The notes: generated by a model not told the origin, from the sequence alone. A DNA stretch of 64,000 nucleotides from Chloroflexota bacterium (GCA_028873965.1 JAPPMU010000015.1:38947-102946), one strand, 5' to 3'; positions 17,426 through 26,820 are shown, counted from the first letter of the stretch. Numbers and translations are program-made.

Positions 17426-17474
17426 ACCGGTTTCCTGCCTGCTGGATTGATTCGCTGGCGACCCCGAGCCGAAA

Positions 17475-17503
17475 TTGACGCTGGCCGGTCACCTGTCTAT
17501 CAT
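17475..17503 (+). promoter_or_regulatory. Candidate sigma-70 promoter, TTGACG-17-TATCAT
   Basis: TTGACG at 17475-17480 and TATCAT at 17498-17503 are 17 bases apart. The element lies in the divergent gap before the DUF1445 gene and predicts a leader of about 80 bases. Confidence 0.5.
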
Positions 17504-17589
17504 TGCCCTTGTCCATCATCGCAATGAACGGCGCAATTCTAGCATAAGGCGCGCCCGACCTACCCTGCCGTCCCCATTGGAGACTCACC

Positions 17590-18387
17590 ATGACCACCGC
17601 TACGATGCTGCCCACGCAACCCGCCGAACTGCGCCGGATTATCCGAGCCGGAGAGTACGGCGGCGTAACCTCCGGCCTGGCCAATGGGCACGTGCAGGCG
17701 AATCTTGCGGTCCTGCCCCGAGACCTGGCGTTCGATTTCCTGCTCTTCTGCCAGCGCAACCCGCAGCCGTGCCCTCTGCTGGAAGTCATCGAGGCCGGTT
17801 CCGTCGAGCCGTCGTTCACCGCTCCGGGCGCCGACATCAGCACCGACGTGCCCGCCTACCGCATCTACGAGAACGGCGAGATGACCGCCGAACTGACATC
17901 GGTGGCGGACGTGTGGCGGGAAGACCTCGTGTCTTTCCTTCTCGGCTGTAGCTTCTCTTTCGAGGCGGCAATGGCCGATTCCGGCATTCCCCTGCGTCAC
18001 CAGGAAGCGGGCAGCAACGTGCCCATGTACATCACCAACATCGCCACCAGGCCGGCCGGCATGTTTTCCGGCCCCATGGTGGTGAGCATGCGCCCCATCC
18101 CGCAGGAACAGATCGTGCGGGCGGTGCAAGTGACCTCCAGGTTCCCTGACACCCACGGCGCGCCGGTTCACATCGGCGATCCGGATGCCATCGGAATCCG
18201 CAATATCGCCGCGCCGGAGTTCGGCGATGCGGTCGAGATCAAACCGGGAGAGGTGCCGGTGTTCTGGGCTTGCGGCGTCACTCCGCAGGCCGTGGCCCTC
18301 AACTGCAAGCCGCCGCTGATGATCACCCACGCACCCGGGAAGATGTTCATCACCGACCGCCGCGACTCCGACTACGCAGTAATCTGA
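17590..18387 (+). CDS. DUF1445 family putative hydro-lyase / D-glutamate cyclase N-terminal-type protein
   Basis: A 265-residue protein of the DUF1445 family. Recognisable blocks are [26 protein letters not shown]-type start, [13 protein letters not shown] near residue 120, V-P-M-Y-x-T-N, and the C-terminal [13 protein letters not shown] followed by [12 protein letters not shown]. In mammals the homologous domain is fused to a DUF4392 domain in D-glutamate cyclase (DGLUCY), which turns D-glutamate into 5-oxo-D-proline. Here the next gene, 12 bp downstream, is the DUF4392 half. The stand-alone bacterial family is annotated only as putative hydro-lyase, so the reaction is inferred from the pairing. 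Confidence 0.8.
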   Translation: MTTATMLPTQPAELRRIIRAGEYGGVTSGLANGHVQANLAVLPRDLAFDFLLFCQRNPQPCPLLEVIEAGSVEPSFTAPGADISTDVPAYRIYENGEMTAELTSVADVWREDLVSFLLGCSFSFEAAMADSGIPLRHQEAGSNVPMYITNIATRPAGMFSGPMVVSMRPIPQEQIVRAVQVTSRFPDTHGAPVHIGDPDAIGIRNIAAPEFGDAVEIKPGEVPVFWACGVTPQAVALNCKPPLMITHAPGKMFITDRRDSDYAVI

Positions 18388-18399
18388 CCGGGGAGCATC

Positions 18400-19269
18400 A
18401 TGACGCGCACCATCGAAGACATCATTCTCGACCACGACCGGCGCGGCATCAACGCGCTGCGCCCCCACGTGCCGGCGGATTTCTGCACCCAGGCCGCCCG
18501 TTACGCATTGGTCCACTCGGGCCCGGTGATCATTGCCACCGGGTTTTACATCATGATGAGCGACGCGCCGGAAACCGACGGGCCTCCGGGAGCCTTCGCC
18601 ATCGGCAACGCCCTGCGGGAACTGGGCAACCCGGTGATGTACACGGCGGATGAGCCAATGGCCTACATGATGGCGTCCTGGCGGGCGCGACATCGAGATC
18701 CCTCACCGATCATCCGGTTCCCCATCATCGATGATCCCAACATCAACGAACACTTCGTGCAGGAAACCATCACCGAGCGTGACCCGGCGTTGCTCATCTC
18801 CATCGAGCGGTGTTCCCGTGACGCCGACGGCGTCTATCGCAATATGCGCGGGCGGGACATTACGCCGCAAACCGCTCGCGTGGACCGGCTGTTCGAGTGT
18901 GGACTGCCGTCCATCGGCATCGGCGACGGCGGCAACGAGATCGGCATGGGCAATCTGGCCGAGGTGGTCGCCCAGGCAGATCAGCTGCCTGACCACCCCG
19001 CCGTGGTGGGCTGCGACCGGCTCATCATATCCAGCACGTCAAACTGGGGTGGGTACGGGTTGGTCGCCGCGCTGTCCCTGGAGGTTGGCCGCAACCTGCT
19101 CCCGGACGTGGACACGGACGCCGATTGCATCCGATTCCTGGTCGACTCCGGCGCGGTCAGCGGCGTCAGCGGCGAGCACGACTACCTGGTGGACGAGTTC
19201 ACTTTGGAAGAAAACGCCGCGGTGCTGAATGAGCTGCACAACTACGTGAACAGCCATTTGATGGCATGA
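18400..19269 (+). CDS. DUF4392 domain protein (D-glutamate cyclase C-terminal-like)
   Basis: A 289-residue protein matching the DUF4392 domain: VIIATGFYI near the N-terminus, ETDGPPGAFAIGNALRELG, a SIERCSRDADGVYRNMRGRDI block and the glycine-rich PSIGIGDGGNEIGMGNL, then SSTSNWGGYGLVAALSL. It follows the DUF1445 gene after 12 bp, so the two are surely co-transcribed and together equal the two-domain eukaryotic D-glutamate cyclase. Suggested role: metabolism of D-glutamate or a related D-amino or 5-oxo acid. Whether the two bacterial chains form one enzyme is not shown by sequence. Confidence 0.82.
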   Translation: MTRTIEDIILDHDRRGINALRPHVPADFCTQAARYALVHSGPVIIATGFYIMMSDAPETDGPPGAFAIGNALRELGNPVMYTADEPMAYMMASWRARHRDPSPIIRFPIIDDPNINEHFVQETITERDPALLISIERCSRDADGVYRNMRGRDITPQTARVDRLFECGLPSIGIGDGGNEIGMGNLAEVVAQADQLPDHPAVVGCDRLIISSTSNWGGYGLVAALSLEVGRNLLPDVDTDADCIRFLVDSGAVSGVSGEHDYLVDEFTLEENAAVLNELHNYVNSHLMA

Positions 19270-19274
19270 GGTAG

Positions 19275-19430
19275 ATGGAGAGTATCACCGCGCTTATCGT
19301 GTCCTTCGAGCCTTACGAGGACGGCATCGGCGTGATGCGCGACGCCCAGACCGCCAAGCCCCAGGAGTTCCGCACCGGCGACGGCTGGTTCATCTACAAC
19401 CTCGTCACCAACCTGGCCCAGCGCTGGTAG
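19275..19430 (+). CDS. Small unknown ORF of 51 residues
   Basis: An ATG frame beginning 5 bases after the DUF4392 stop and ending in TAG 2 bases before the uvrB stop on the other strand. The product begins MESITALIVSFEPYEDG and ends FIYNLVTNLAQRW. Codon third positions are strongly G/C like those of real genes here, and the frame exactly fills the gap. I do not recognise it. It may be a small third member of the operon or the surviving 3' end of a longer lost gene; a C-terminal remnant is suggested by its abrupt hydrophobic start. Confidence 0.45.
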   Translation: MESITALIVSFEPYEDGIGVMRDAQTAKPQEFRTGDGWFIYNLVTNLAQRW

Positions 19431-19432
19431 GT

Positions 19433-21439
19433 TTACGCGCCGGCGACTGCCATCATCTTCTCTTCGGTGACGATGATCTTCTTCAGCTCCAGCATTTCGT
19501 CCCGCAGGTGCGCGGCCTTCTCGAACTCCAGGGAGCGCGCGGCTTCTTTCATCTGGAACTCCAAGTCCTTGATGACCCGGTACATGTCGTCCCGCGACAT
19601 CTCTTCCCGGGCCACCTGGTAAGAGGCCTTGGTCTCGGCAACCCCGCGCAGGCCCTCGGTGATGTCCCGCACTGCCTTGTGGATCGACTGCGGCTCGATG
19701 CCGTGGCGCTCGTTGTGCGCCCCCTGGATGGCCCGACGGCGGTAGGTCTCGTCGATGGCGTTCTGCATCGAGTCGGTGACCCGGTCGGCGTACATGATCA
19801 CGTGCCCGGAAGCGTGGCGTGCGGCGCGACCCACGGTCTGTATCAGCGATGTGGTTGAGCGTAGGTAGCCCTCCTTGTCGGCGTCAAGGATCGCCACCAG
19901 GCTAACCTCGGGCAGGTCCAGGCCTTCTCGCAGCAGGTTGATGCCCACCACCACGTCATAGATGCCCAGGCGCAGGTCGCGCAGGATCTCCACCCGGTTC
20001 AGGGTCTCGATGTCCGAGTGCAGGTAGTGGTTGCGGATCCCGGCCTCCGACAGGTAATCGGCCAGTTCCTCGGCCATGCGCTTGGTCAGCGTGGTCACCA
20101 GCACCCTTTCCTGCTGGTTCACCCGCAACCGTATCTGGTGCAGCAGGTCGTCAATCTGGCCCTCGGTGGGCTTGACCTCTATGGTCGGGTCCAACAACCC
20201 GGTGGGCCGGATCACCTGCTCGACGATGGTGCTGGTCCGCTCCATCTCCAGCGGGCCCGGCGTCGCCGACACGTACACCACCTGGTTGATGTGGTCTTCG
20301 AACTCCTGGAAGTGCAGCGGGCGGTTGTCCAGGGCTGACGGCAACCGGAAGCCGTACTCTACCAGCGTGGTCTTCCGGGATATGTCCCCGTTGTACATCC
20401 CCCGCACCTGTGGCAGCGTCATGTGCGACTCGTCCACGAACATCAGATAGTCGTCGGGGAAGTAGTCCAGCAGGGTCCACGGCGGGCTGCCGGCGGGCCG
20501 GCGCGACAGGTGCCGCGCGTAGTTCTCCACGCCGGCGCAGAACCCGGTTTCGTCCAGCATCTCCATGTCGTAGCGGGTCCGTTGCTCCAGGCGTTGCGCT
20601 TCCAGCAGCTTCCCCTGCTGACGCAGCCAGTCCACCCGCTCCTTCATCTCGACGTCGATGTCGATGAGAGCTGCATCCAGCTTCTCCCGGCTGGTCACGA
20701 AGTGTTTGGCCGGGTAAATGGAAAACTCGCTGCGCTCGTTGAGCACCTCGCCGGTCAGCGTGTCCAGCGTGAGGATCCGCTCCACCTCGTCGCCGAAAAA
20801 CTGGATCCGCACCGCGAATTCCTCGTAGGCCGGCACTATTTCGAGCGTGTCGCCCCGCACCGTGAACCGCCCGCGGGCCAGGTCAGTGTCGTTGCGCTCG
20901 TACTGCATGTCGATCAACTGCCGGAGCAGAGCGCGCCGGTTATATTCCTCGCCGACTTCCACCCGGGCCACCATCTCGAAGTAGTCCGACGGATCGCCCA
21001 GGCCGTAGATGCAAGACACCGACGCCACGATCAGCGTGTCCCGGCGGGTCAGCAGCGATGTGGTGGACGCCAGCCGCAGCTTGTCCAGCTCCTCGTTGAC
21101 GCTGCTGTCCTTCTCGATGTAGGTGTCGGAGCGCGGGATGTAGGCTTCCGGTTGGTAATAGTCGTAGTAGGAGACGAAGTACTCCACGGCGTTGTGCGGG
21201 AAGAACTCCTTGAACTCCGTGGCCAGTTGGGCGGCCAGCGTCTTGTTGTGCGCGATGACGATCGTAGGACGCTGAACCTCCTGAACGATGTTGGCCATGG
21301 TGAAGGTCTTGCCGCTGCCGGTGACACCCAGCAGCGTCTGGTAATCGAGACCCTCGCGCACGCCGGCGGCCAGGCGTTGGACCGCCTGTTCCTGGTCTCC
21401 CATCATGCCGAAATCCGCCACCAGCTGAAAATCAGGCAT
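19433..21439 (-). CDS. uvrB: UvrABC excision nuclease subunit B
   Basis: A 668-residue UvrB, the damage-verifying helicase of nucleotide excision repair. Walker A is [16 protein letters not shown] (about 36-51), the beta-hairpin region shows [22 protein letters not shown], and the DEAD-like box is [11 protein letters not shown]. Motifs [26 protein letters not shown]-type and QTVGRAARH are in place, and the C-terminal UVR domain that contacts UvrC is present ([20 protein letters not shown]). GGGAGGTAACGCC before the ATG is a strong ribosome site. No uvrA or uvrC in the window. Confidence 0.97.
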   Translation of the reverse strand: MPDFQLVADFGMMGDQEQAVQRLAAGVREGLDYQTLLGVTGSGKTFTMANIVQEVQRPTIVIAHNKTLAAQLATEFKEFFPHNAVEYFVSYYDYYQPEAYIPRSDTYIEKDSSVNEELDKLRLASTTSLLTRRDTLIVASVSCIYGLGDPSDYFEMVARVEVGEEYNRRALLRQLIDMQYERNDTDLARGRFTVRGDTLEIVPAYEEFAVRIQFFGDEVERILTLDTLTGEVLNERSEFSIYPAKHFVTSREKLDAALIDIDVEMKERVDWLRQQGKLLEAQRLEQRTRYDMEMLDETGFCAGVENYARHLSRRPAGSPPWTLLDYFPDDYLMFVDESHMTLPQVRGMYNGDISRKTTLVEYGFRLPSALDNRPLHFQEFEDHINQVVYVSATPGPLEMERTSTIVEQVIRPTGLLDPTIEVKPTEGQIDDLLHQIRLRVNQQERVLVTTLTKRMAEELADYLSEAGIRNHYLHSDIETLNRVEILRDLRLGIYDVVVGINLLREGLDLPEVSLVAILDADKEGYLRSTTSLIQTVGRAARHASGHVIMYADRVTDSMQNAIDETYRRRAIQGAHNERHGIEPQSIHKAVRDITEGLRGVAETKASYQVAREEMSRDDMYRVIKDLEFQMKEAARSLEFEKAAHLRDEMLELKKIIVTEEKMMAVAGA

Positions 21440-21454
21440 GGCGTTACCTCCCGC

Positions 21455-22249
21455 TTATGACGCTTCGCCCCGCAGCCGGCTCAGCTCGGCTTCCATCTCA
21501 GCCATCCGCGTCTCCGCGTCCCGGCGAGCAGCCCGTTCCTCGGCGAGGCGTTCTTCCGCCGTTTGGCGCGCTTCCTCCGCCGTGTCGCGAGCCGCTTCCG
21601 CCTCGGCGTGAGCTTCCCGCAGATCGTAGTAGTCCGGCACCCATACGCCCTTTATCGTATCGTAAAACCGCAGCCGCCCGTCGTCCCAGCACAAGTCCAT
21701 GCCCAAAGCCGGGCTGTGGCCCCGCAACATACCGTCGGGTCCCGGCGCGACTTCCATGCGGACGTACCGCCCGTTTTCCAGCCGTTCGCCCACCAGCGGC
21801 TCGCTGTAGTGCCGGCTGTCCGGCGAGGGATCGTAACGCCAGTATTCGCCGATGCCCAGGGAGGCGTACAAATCCCGCTTCCGGCCCAGGTCCGCCCGCG
21901 CCGTACTCCGCGACCCGATCTCGAGCACAAAGTCGGGAATCCGGCCCAAATGCCAGGTGAAGTAGGAATTGTGAGGGAGGATGTCGTCCCGGTTGACGCC
22001 AAAGGTGATGTGGCAGTCCGGCGCCACCACAGCCCGCCGGTTGCCCCGCTCGTAATACAGGAAGGTGTCGCCAGTCACGATTACGTCGTAGTACTGTTCC
22101 AGATAAGCCCGCAGCACCGGCGTAACCCGGTCGTAGTGGATTTCCTGTTCCGGTCCGTCAGGCAAGGGAATACCATCCTCATCCGGGTAGTAAATGCCGT
22201 CGAACACGTTGCGTTCCGTGGACAACGCCTGCGGCTTTGCAGTGGTCAT
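21455..22249 (-). CDS. Uma2 family restriction endonuclease-like protein (DUF820)
   Basis: A 264-residue protein of the Uma2/DUF820 family with a PD-(D/E)xK nuclease fold. The core motif is visible as PDCHITFGV followed by PDFVLEIGSRSTARADLGRK and YASLGIGEYWRYDP, with the catalytic acidic residues and Lys in the middle stretch. The last 60 residues are an Ala/Glu/Arg-rich coiled coil (AHAEAEAARDTAEEARQTAE). These proteins are abundant in cyanobacteria and Chloroflexota, with unproven function. The ATG at 22249 is preferred over a TTG at 22282 because a TATAAT lies at 22314-22309. Confidence 0.88.
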   Translation of the reverse strand: MTTAKPQALSTERNVFDGIYYPDEDGIPLPDGPEQEIHYDRVTPVLRAYLEQYYDVIVTGDTFLYYERGNRRAVVAPDCHITFGVNRDDILPHNSYFTWHLGRIPDFVLEIGSRSTARADLGRKRDLYASLGIGEYWRYDPSPDSRHYSEPLVGERLENGRYVRMEVAPGPDGMLRGHSPALGMDLCWDDGRLRFYDTIKGVWVPDYYDLREAHAEAEAARDTAEEARQTAEERLAEERAARRDAETRMAEMEAELSRLRGEAS

Positions 22250-22308
22250 GTCAATACCCCACTCCGGCGCGTACCGAACCAAACTGACGCCGGCGAACCG
22301 GCAGGCCC

Positions 22309-22314
22309 ATTATA
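22309..22314 (-). promoter_or_regulatory. Candidate -10 element for the Uma2 gene
   Basis: TATAAT on the minus strand, 60 bases before the ATG of the Uma2-type gene and just past the ruvA stop codon. No convincing -35 box. Confidence 0.4.
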
Positions 22315-22325
22315 AGCCAATCGCC

Positions 22326-22913
22326 TCACCCGCCACCGATGGCCAGCAGCGCCTGTCGCACCTTGTCTTCGACCGTCGCCTCCGAAGACAGGTCCAGCCC
22401 GGCCACCGCCTGCCGCGCGTCGGCAAGCGACATCCCCAATGCGGTCAGCGCCTCCACGGCCTCCGCGTCGGTTCCTGCGGCCGCCGCGAGAACCGGCGAC
22501 CCCGCATCAGCGTCCGGCAACTTGCCCCGCAATTCCAGCACCACCCGCTGCGCGGTGCGCCGCCCGACTCCCTGGGCGCGGGCCAGCGCGCCAACATCCT
22601 CCGATGCCACCGCCTGCCGGAAACCGTCCTCTCCCAACTCCGACAGGATCGCCATCGCCGAACGCGGCCCGATGCCGGAGACCCCGGTCAGCGCGCCAAA
22701 CAGCTCCACCGATCCCGCTTCCGCAAACCCGTACAGTACCGGCTGCTCGTTCTGGATGCGCAGTATGGTATGCAGCCGGACCTGCTCCCCTACGCTGCCC
22801 AAACCAGCCACCGACGACGCTGGTACCGACACCTGCAAGGTGACGCCGCCCACCTGCACGTTGACCCAGTCCGACCCCACGGCCTCCAGCGCGCCCCGCA
22901 CGCCGACCAACAC
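22326..22913 (-). CDS. ruvA: Holliday junction branch migration protein RuvA
   Basis: A 195-residue RuvA, which clamps the four-way junction and loads the RuvB motor. The N-terminal OB domain (MLVGVRGALEAVGSDWVNVQVGG in pieces) and the two helix-hairpin-helix stretches (GALTGVSGIGPRSAMAIL and ALARAQGVGRRTAQRVVLELR) are clear; the C-terminal domain ends with the ALTALGMSLADARQAV helix that binds RuvB. The start is GTG, 3 bases after the ruvC stop. ruvB is absent from the window. Confidence 0.95.
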   Translation of the reverse strand: MLVGVRGALEAVGSDWVNVQVGGVTLQVSVPASSVAGLGSVGEQVRLHTILRIQNEQPVLYGFAEAGSVELFGALTGVSGIGPRSAMAILSELGEDGFRQAVASEDVGALARAQGVGRRTAQRVVLELRGKLPDADAGSPVLAAAAGTDAEAVEALTALGMSLADARQAVAGLDLSSEATVEDKVRQALLAIGGG

Positions 22914-22916
22914 TGC

Positions 22917-23438
22917 CTACAGTTCCTTCCCGGGGGTTATCTCTCGGGATCGCAAGTCATCAGCCTGCATTCGCTGCAGGTGACACAGGCCCACCGCCAG
23001 AGCGTCGGCCGCGTCCGGTTCCGGCTGGTGAGCCAATCCCAACCTGGACGCGGCGATCTGCTGCACCTGTTCCTTGCTGGCCCGGCCGTAGTCGGTCACC
23101 GCCATCTTCACGTCAGCCGGCGAATACCGGTGCACCGGTATCCCCTGGCTGGCCGCGCCAATCAGCACCACGGCCTGTGCCTGTCCGATGGCCAGGGCCG
23201 ATTTCGCAAAAGACCGCTCGCCGCGGCCCACGAACGGGTCCTCCACCGCAATGGCGTCCGGTTGGAATACGTGGATCATGTTCAGGATGTGCGTGTGCAG
23301 CTGGTACAGGCGCTGCTCGATGGGCATGTCGCGACGCATGGGCACCACGCCGTAATCGTCCGCCTCCGGCGCCGGTTCGGCGTCGAGGACAGCGTATCCC
23401 ATCCGCAGTGTGCCCGGGTCGATGGCCAGAACTCGCAT
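22917..23438 (-). CDS. ruvC: Crossover junction endodeoxyribonuclease RuvC
   Basis: A 173-residue Holliday junction resolvase of RNase H fold. The first catalytic Asp is in RVLAIDPGTLRMGYAV, the second acid in AVEDPFVGRG, and the C-terminal acids in EPDAADALAVGLCH, so all four catalytic residues appear present. Starts within the stop of yebC (TGATG overlap) and is followed by ruvA, the common yebC-ruvC-ruvA order. Confidence 0.96.
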   Translation of the reverse strand: MRVLAIDPGTLRMGYAVLDAEPAPEADDYGVVPMRRDMPIEQRLYQLHTHILNMIHVFQPDAIAVEDPFVGRGERSFAKSALAIGQAQAVVLIGAASQGIPVHRYSPADVKMAVTDYGRASKEQVQQIAASRLGLAHQPEPDAADALAVGLCHLQRMQADDLRSREITPGKEL

Positions 23439-24208
23439 CAGGCAGCGGACCCGTAGCGTTCCAACACTTCGGCCGGGAAATCTGCGTTGGTGTACGCCTT
23501 CTGGACGTCGGCCAACTCTTCGAGGGTGTCCAGCAGCCGCAGGGTCTGCTCGGCTGCCCGGTCTTCCAATGGCACCACTGTCTTTGGCACCATGGACACG
23601 TCGGCCGACGACGGCTGCGCCCCTTCGCCTTCCAGCGCGGACTTGACCGACAGCAGGTTCTCGGGAGCCGTGTACACCTCCAGGATGCCGTCCTCGAAGT
23701 TCACGTCCTCGGCTTCGGCGTCGATGGCGGTCATGATCAACTCTTCGGCCACCGCCTCGTCATCGATCTCCAGCGTGATCAGGCCGCGGCTGTCGAAGTT
23801 CCAGGCAACGCATCCCGCTTCGCCCAGGTTCCCGCCGCCCTTGTTGAACGCAGACCGTACTTCGGACGCGGTGCGGTTGCGGTTGGTGGTGAGGGCCTTG
23901 ACCAGGATGGCTCCGCCGCTGGGGCCGTAGCCCTCGTAGGTGACCTCGGCCAGGTCCTCCATGCCTTCCCCGCCCTCGCCGGTGGCCCGTCGGATGGCCC
24001 GGGTGATGCTGTCCTGCGGCATGTTGTTGGACTTGGCCTGGTCGATGGCGATACGCAGCCGGAAGTTCATATCGGGATCGCCCCCGCCTCCGCCTTCCTT
24101 GACCGCCAAGCTGATGTTCCGCGCCAGCTTGGTGAACAGCGCGCCACGCTTGGCGTCGGCCGCTCCCTTGGCTCGTTTGATCGTCGACCACTTGGAATGT
24201 CCGGACAT
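23438..24208 (-). CDS. YebC/PmpR family DNA-binding regulatory protein
   Basis: A 256-residue YebC-family protein starting SGHSKWSTIKRAKGAADAKRG, the family signature, with the middle ANLGEAGCVAWNF-type segment and the C-terminal acidic regions normal. YebC proteins act as transcription regulators or help ribosomes through proline stretches. The ATG at 24208 has an excellent AAGGAGGTG ribosome site 4 bases upstream, settling the start; the frame is open for 25 codons upstream without meaning. First gene of yebC-ruvC-ruvA. Confidence 0.95.
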   Translation of the reverse strand: MSGHSKWSTIKRAKGAADAKRGALFTKLARNISLAVKEGGGGGDPDMNFRLRIAIDQAKSNNMPQDSITRAIRRATGEGGEGMEDLAEVTYEGYGPSGGAILVKALTTNRNRTASEVRSAFNKGGGNLGEAGCVAWNFDSRGLITLEIDDEAVAEELIMTAIDAEAEDVNFEDGILEVYTAPENLLSVKSALEGEGAQPSSADVSMVPKTVVPLEDRAAEQTLRLLDTLEELADVQKAYTNADFPAEVLERYGSAA

Positions 24209-24294
24209 TTGACACCTCCTTGACGTACTCCGTCCCATCTCGCTTCTACGGAGATTGGTGTCCAGGCGGATGCTCACTGGCATCCTGTTCTTCT

Positions 24295-24300
24295 TATAAT
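24295..24300 (+). promoter_or_regulatory. Candidate -10 element (TATAAT) in the yebC-MATE gap
   Basis: A perfect TATAAT in the divergent intergenic region. Its minus-strand reading contains TATAAG, so it could serve both directions. It overlaps an in-frame ATG at 24299 of the MATE frame, favouring the start at 24365. Confidence 0.4.
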
Positions 24301-24364
24301 GCGTGCTCGCTTGATTTTAGCATCGCGGCGTTTAACCGGTCAAAACGATCTCCCGGCCCAGTTT

Positions 24365-25753
24365 ATGGCAACTTCCGAACAATCAACCCGACAGGCCGAA
24401 GCCATGGGCACCGCCCCCATGTGGCGCCTGCTGCTGCAGATGGCTTTCCCGCCGATGTTCGCCATCATCGTGATGGCCCTGTACAGCATCGTTGACCGCG
24501 CATTCATCGGCAACGTGGTGGGCGTCAACGCGTTGAGCGGGCTGTCCGCTGCCTTCCCGGTCCAAATCGCGGCGGTCGCCATCGGGCTGTTGCCCGGCCT
24601 GGGCGGGATGTCGGTGGTATCCCGCGCGCTGGGCGCTCGCGACCCGCGCCGGGCGTCCCGAGCCATGGGCTCGTCGCTGGCGATCCTCGTTCCGATCTAC
24701 CTCGCCGCCACCATCGCCGGGTTGACCCACCTGGACCGGATGGCGATCTGGATGGGAGCATCGGAGCACACGGTCGGGTTCGCCCACCAGTACCTGGTCA
24801 TCATCCTGCCCGGCAGCCTGTTCACCATGATCGCCATAGCGGTCAACAACCTGATGATGGCCGAGGGCCGGCCCGGCACGGCGACCGTCGTGTTGGCTGG
24901 CGGCGCGGTCCTGAACGTCATCCTGGACGCGCTGTTCATATTGGTTCTGGGCTGGGGCGTGACCGGAGCGGCGGCCGCCACCGTGACCGCGCAGGGCGGG
25001 GCCGTTCTATTCGCGGTTTGGTTCTACCTGTCCGGACGCAGCGCTCTGCGGATCAGCGTGGACGCGCTGATCCCCCGGATGGAGTTGATCCGGGAGATTA
25101 CGGCGCTGGGCATTCCGATCTTCATCATCGAGAGCGCTCGGTCCATCGTCGTTGTGGTCATCAACAACATCCTCAGCCAGTACCCGGGCGGAGACGCCTA
25201 CATCGCGCTCTTCGGCGTGATCAACGCGGTACTGGAGTTTGCCTTGGCGCCATTCATCGGCGCGGCGTTGGCCTACCTGCCGTTGGCGGCCTACAACTAT
25301 GGTGCCGGCTATTACCACCGGGTCCGCCAGGCAATCTGGCAGAGTTGTCTCGGCGCCACGATCGGCGGCGTAATCATGGTCGCTGTCCTTTTGCCGACGG
25401 CCGGCCACATCGTCACCCTATTCTCCACCCGCGAAGCGCTGCCCGCCGAATCCGGCGACGCCCTCCGAATTGCTCTCTTGGCCTTGCCCATTGTCGGCAT
25501 CGAGTTCGTCAGTTCCATCGCCTTCCAGGCACTGGGCATGGCGTGGCCTTCGGTGGTGCTCACCATGACCCAACGCGTCGTCCTGCTCCTGGCGTGGGTC
25601 TTCGGCTTGTCCCGCGTCTTCGGCGTATGGGGAGTCTGGTGGTCCTTCCCGGCCACCGACATTGGAGGGATGCTCCTGGGGTTGGGCGCGCTGATCCTCG
25701 TGTGGAAACGAGTGGACGATTGGGGGCGGCATGACACCCGACGCCGCTTTTGA
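24365..25753 (+). CDS. MATE family efflux transporter
   Basis: A 462-residue membrane protein with about twelve hydrophobic segments, of the multidrug and toxic compound extrusion family. The first helix region reads PPMFAIIVMALYSIVDRAFIGNVVG, whose D-x-x-F-I-G-x-x-x-G is the MATE signature, and the equivalent segment of the second half has GIPIFIIESARSIVVVVINN. MATE exporters expel cationic drugs in exchange for Na+ or H+. The start at 24365 avoids the -10 element that overlaps an earlier ATG; no strong ribosome site is seen before either. Substrate unknown. Confidence 0.9.
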   Translation: MATSEQSTRQAEAMGTAPMWRLLLQMAFPPMFAIIVMALYSIVDRAFIGNVVGVNALSGLSAAFPVQIAAVAIGLLPGLGGMSVVSRALGARDPRRASRAMGSSLAILVPIYLAATIAGLTHLDRMAIWMGASEHTVGFAHQYLVIILPGSLFTMIAIAVNNLMMAEGRPGTATVVLAGGAVLNVILDALFILVLGWGVTGAAAATVTAQGGAVLFAVWFYLSGRSALRISVDALIPRMELIREITALGIPIFIIESARSIVVVVINNILSQYPGGDAYIALFGVINAVLEFALAPFIGAALAYLPLAAYNYGAGYYHRVRQAIWQSCLGATIGGVIMVAVLLPTAGHIVTLFSTREALPAESGDALRIALLALPIVGIEFVSSIAFQALGMAWPSVVLTMTQRVVLLLAWVFGLSRVFGVWGVWWSFPATDIGGMLLGLGALILVWKRVDDWGRHDTRRRF

Positions 25754-25831
25754 CATCCCCCGGTCGCGGCAGTAGCATTACCCTGAATTGTTGATACCCA
25801 TGCGCTCCACCCCGGCTCAGGAGGCCATGCT

Positions 25832-26290
25832 ATGGCTATGAATTCCTCCGGCGTCTCCCACATCGCCGTTTGCGTCCGCGATCTGGACGAATCTCTCAAG
25901 TTCTACCGTGACATACTGGGAATGACCGTGACCGTCGACCGGGTACAGGATACTTCCACCGGCGGCCTGCCCCACGTTTACGCCCACAACCGGTCCACCC
26001 GCCGTCAGGCCATCCTGTCCTACGGCGACGGCGCCGTTCCCACCCTGGTCATGACCAGCCACCCGGGTGACGACGCCGACGGCGGCCCGATCAAGCTCGA
26101 CCAGGTTGGCATCAGCCACATCTCGTTCTCGGTGTCCGACGTCAAGGCGCTCGCCGACGAGCTGATCGCCGCCGGCGTCGAACTCGCGGGACCCATGGAC
26201 GGCTTCACCAACGCCAACGGTGAGGTCTCCAGCATCTTCGTGTACGACCCCGACGGCATCCTGGTGCAGTTCGACAGCGGCGGAGGCTGA
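25832..26290 (+). CDS. VOC family protein (glyoxalase/dioxygenase fold), copy 1
   Basis: A 152-residue vicinal-oxygen-chelate protein. GVSHIAVCVRDLDESLKFYRDILGM gives the N-terminal strand with the metal-ligand His, and VSSIFVYDPDGILVQF the C-terminal strand with the typical D-P-D-G-x-x-x-x-F. VOC members include glyoxalase I, ring-cleaving dioxygenases and antibiotic-binding proteins. The next gene is a closely similar copy. GGAGG lies 12 bases before the ATG. Specific reaction not determinable. Confidence 0.85.
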   Translation: MAMNSSGVSHIAVCVRDLDESLKFYRDILGMTVTVDRVQDTSTGGLPHVYAHNRSTRRQAILSYGDGAVPTLVMTSHPGDDADGGPIKLDQVGISHISFSVSDVKALADELIAAGVELAGPMDGFTNANGEVSSIFVYDPDGILVQFDSGGG

Positions 26291-26364
26291 TCCACCGCCT
26301 CGCCCGTCACATGGCATCCCGGCCGGCGCGCGAACCGGCCGCGACCGAACAGGAGGTATCCATC

Positions 26365-26817
26365 ATGCCCATGAACGCCTCGGGCGTGTCCCATATCGCC
26401 ATCTGCGTGCGGGACCTCGATGTTTCGTTGCAGTTCTACTGTGAGGCCCTGGGGATGTCCATCGTCAGCGACGTCATCCAGGACACCACCACCGGCGGCC
26501 TGCCTCACGTTTACGCTCACAGCCGGGCCACCCGCCGCCAGGTGCGCCTCGCCTACGCCAACGGTGCGAAACCCACGCTGACCATGACCAGCCATCCCGG
26601 CGAGAACCCCGACGGAACGCCCATCAAACTGGACCAGGTCGGCATCAGCCACATCTCGTTCAGCGTCCCCGACCCCAAGGCCCTCGCCGAAAACCTCGCC
26701 GCTCAGGGTGTTCCCCTGGCCGCTCCGATGGACGTCTGGACCAGCGCCGAAGGCCGGGTCAGCAGCTTCTACGTTTACGACCCAGACGGCATCCTGGTCC
26801 AGTTCGACGCCGGCTGA
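26365..26817 (+). CDS. VOC family protein, copy 2 (tandem paralogue)
   Basis: A 150-residue VOC-fold protein that aligns without large gaps with the preceding one; long identical stretches include GGLPHVYAH and IKLDQVGISHISFSV. The two probably arose by tandem duplication and may form a heterodimer or have split substrates. The ATG at 26365 follows AACAGGAGG with ideal spacing, which decides it over an in-frame ATG at 26311. The metal-ligand His and acidic C-terminal positions are kept in both copies. Confidence 0.85.
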   Translation: MPMNASGVSHIAICVRDLDVSLQFYCEALGMSIVSDVIQDTTTGGLPHVYAHSRATRRQVRLAYANGAKPTLTMTSHPGENPDGTPIKLDQVGISHISFSVPDPKALAENLAAQGVPLAAPMDVWTSAEGRVSSFYVYDPDGILVQFDAG

Positions 26818-26820
26818 ACG

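Noticed and set aside
17560-18693. A 377-codon minus-strand open frame
   Set aside because: Covers the DUF1445 and DUF4392 genes on the opposite strand and is rich in His, Arg and Gly, as in shadow frames.
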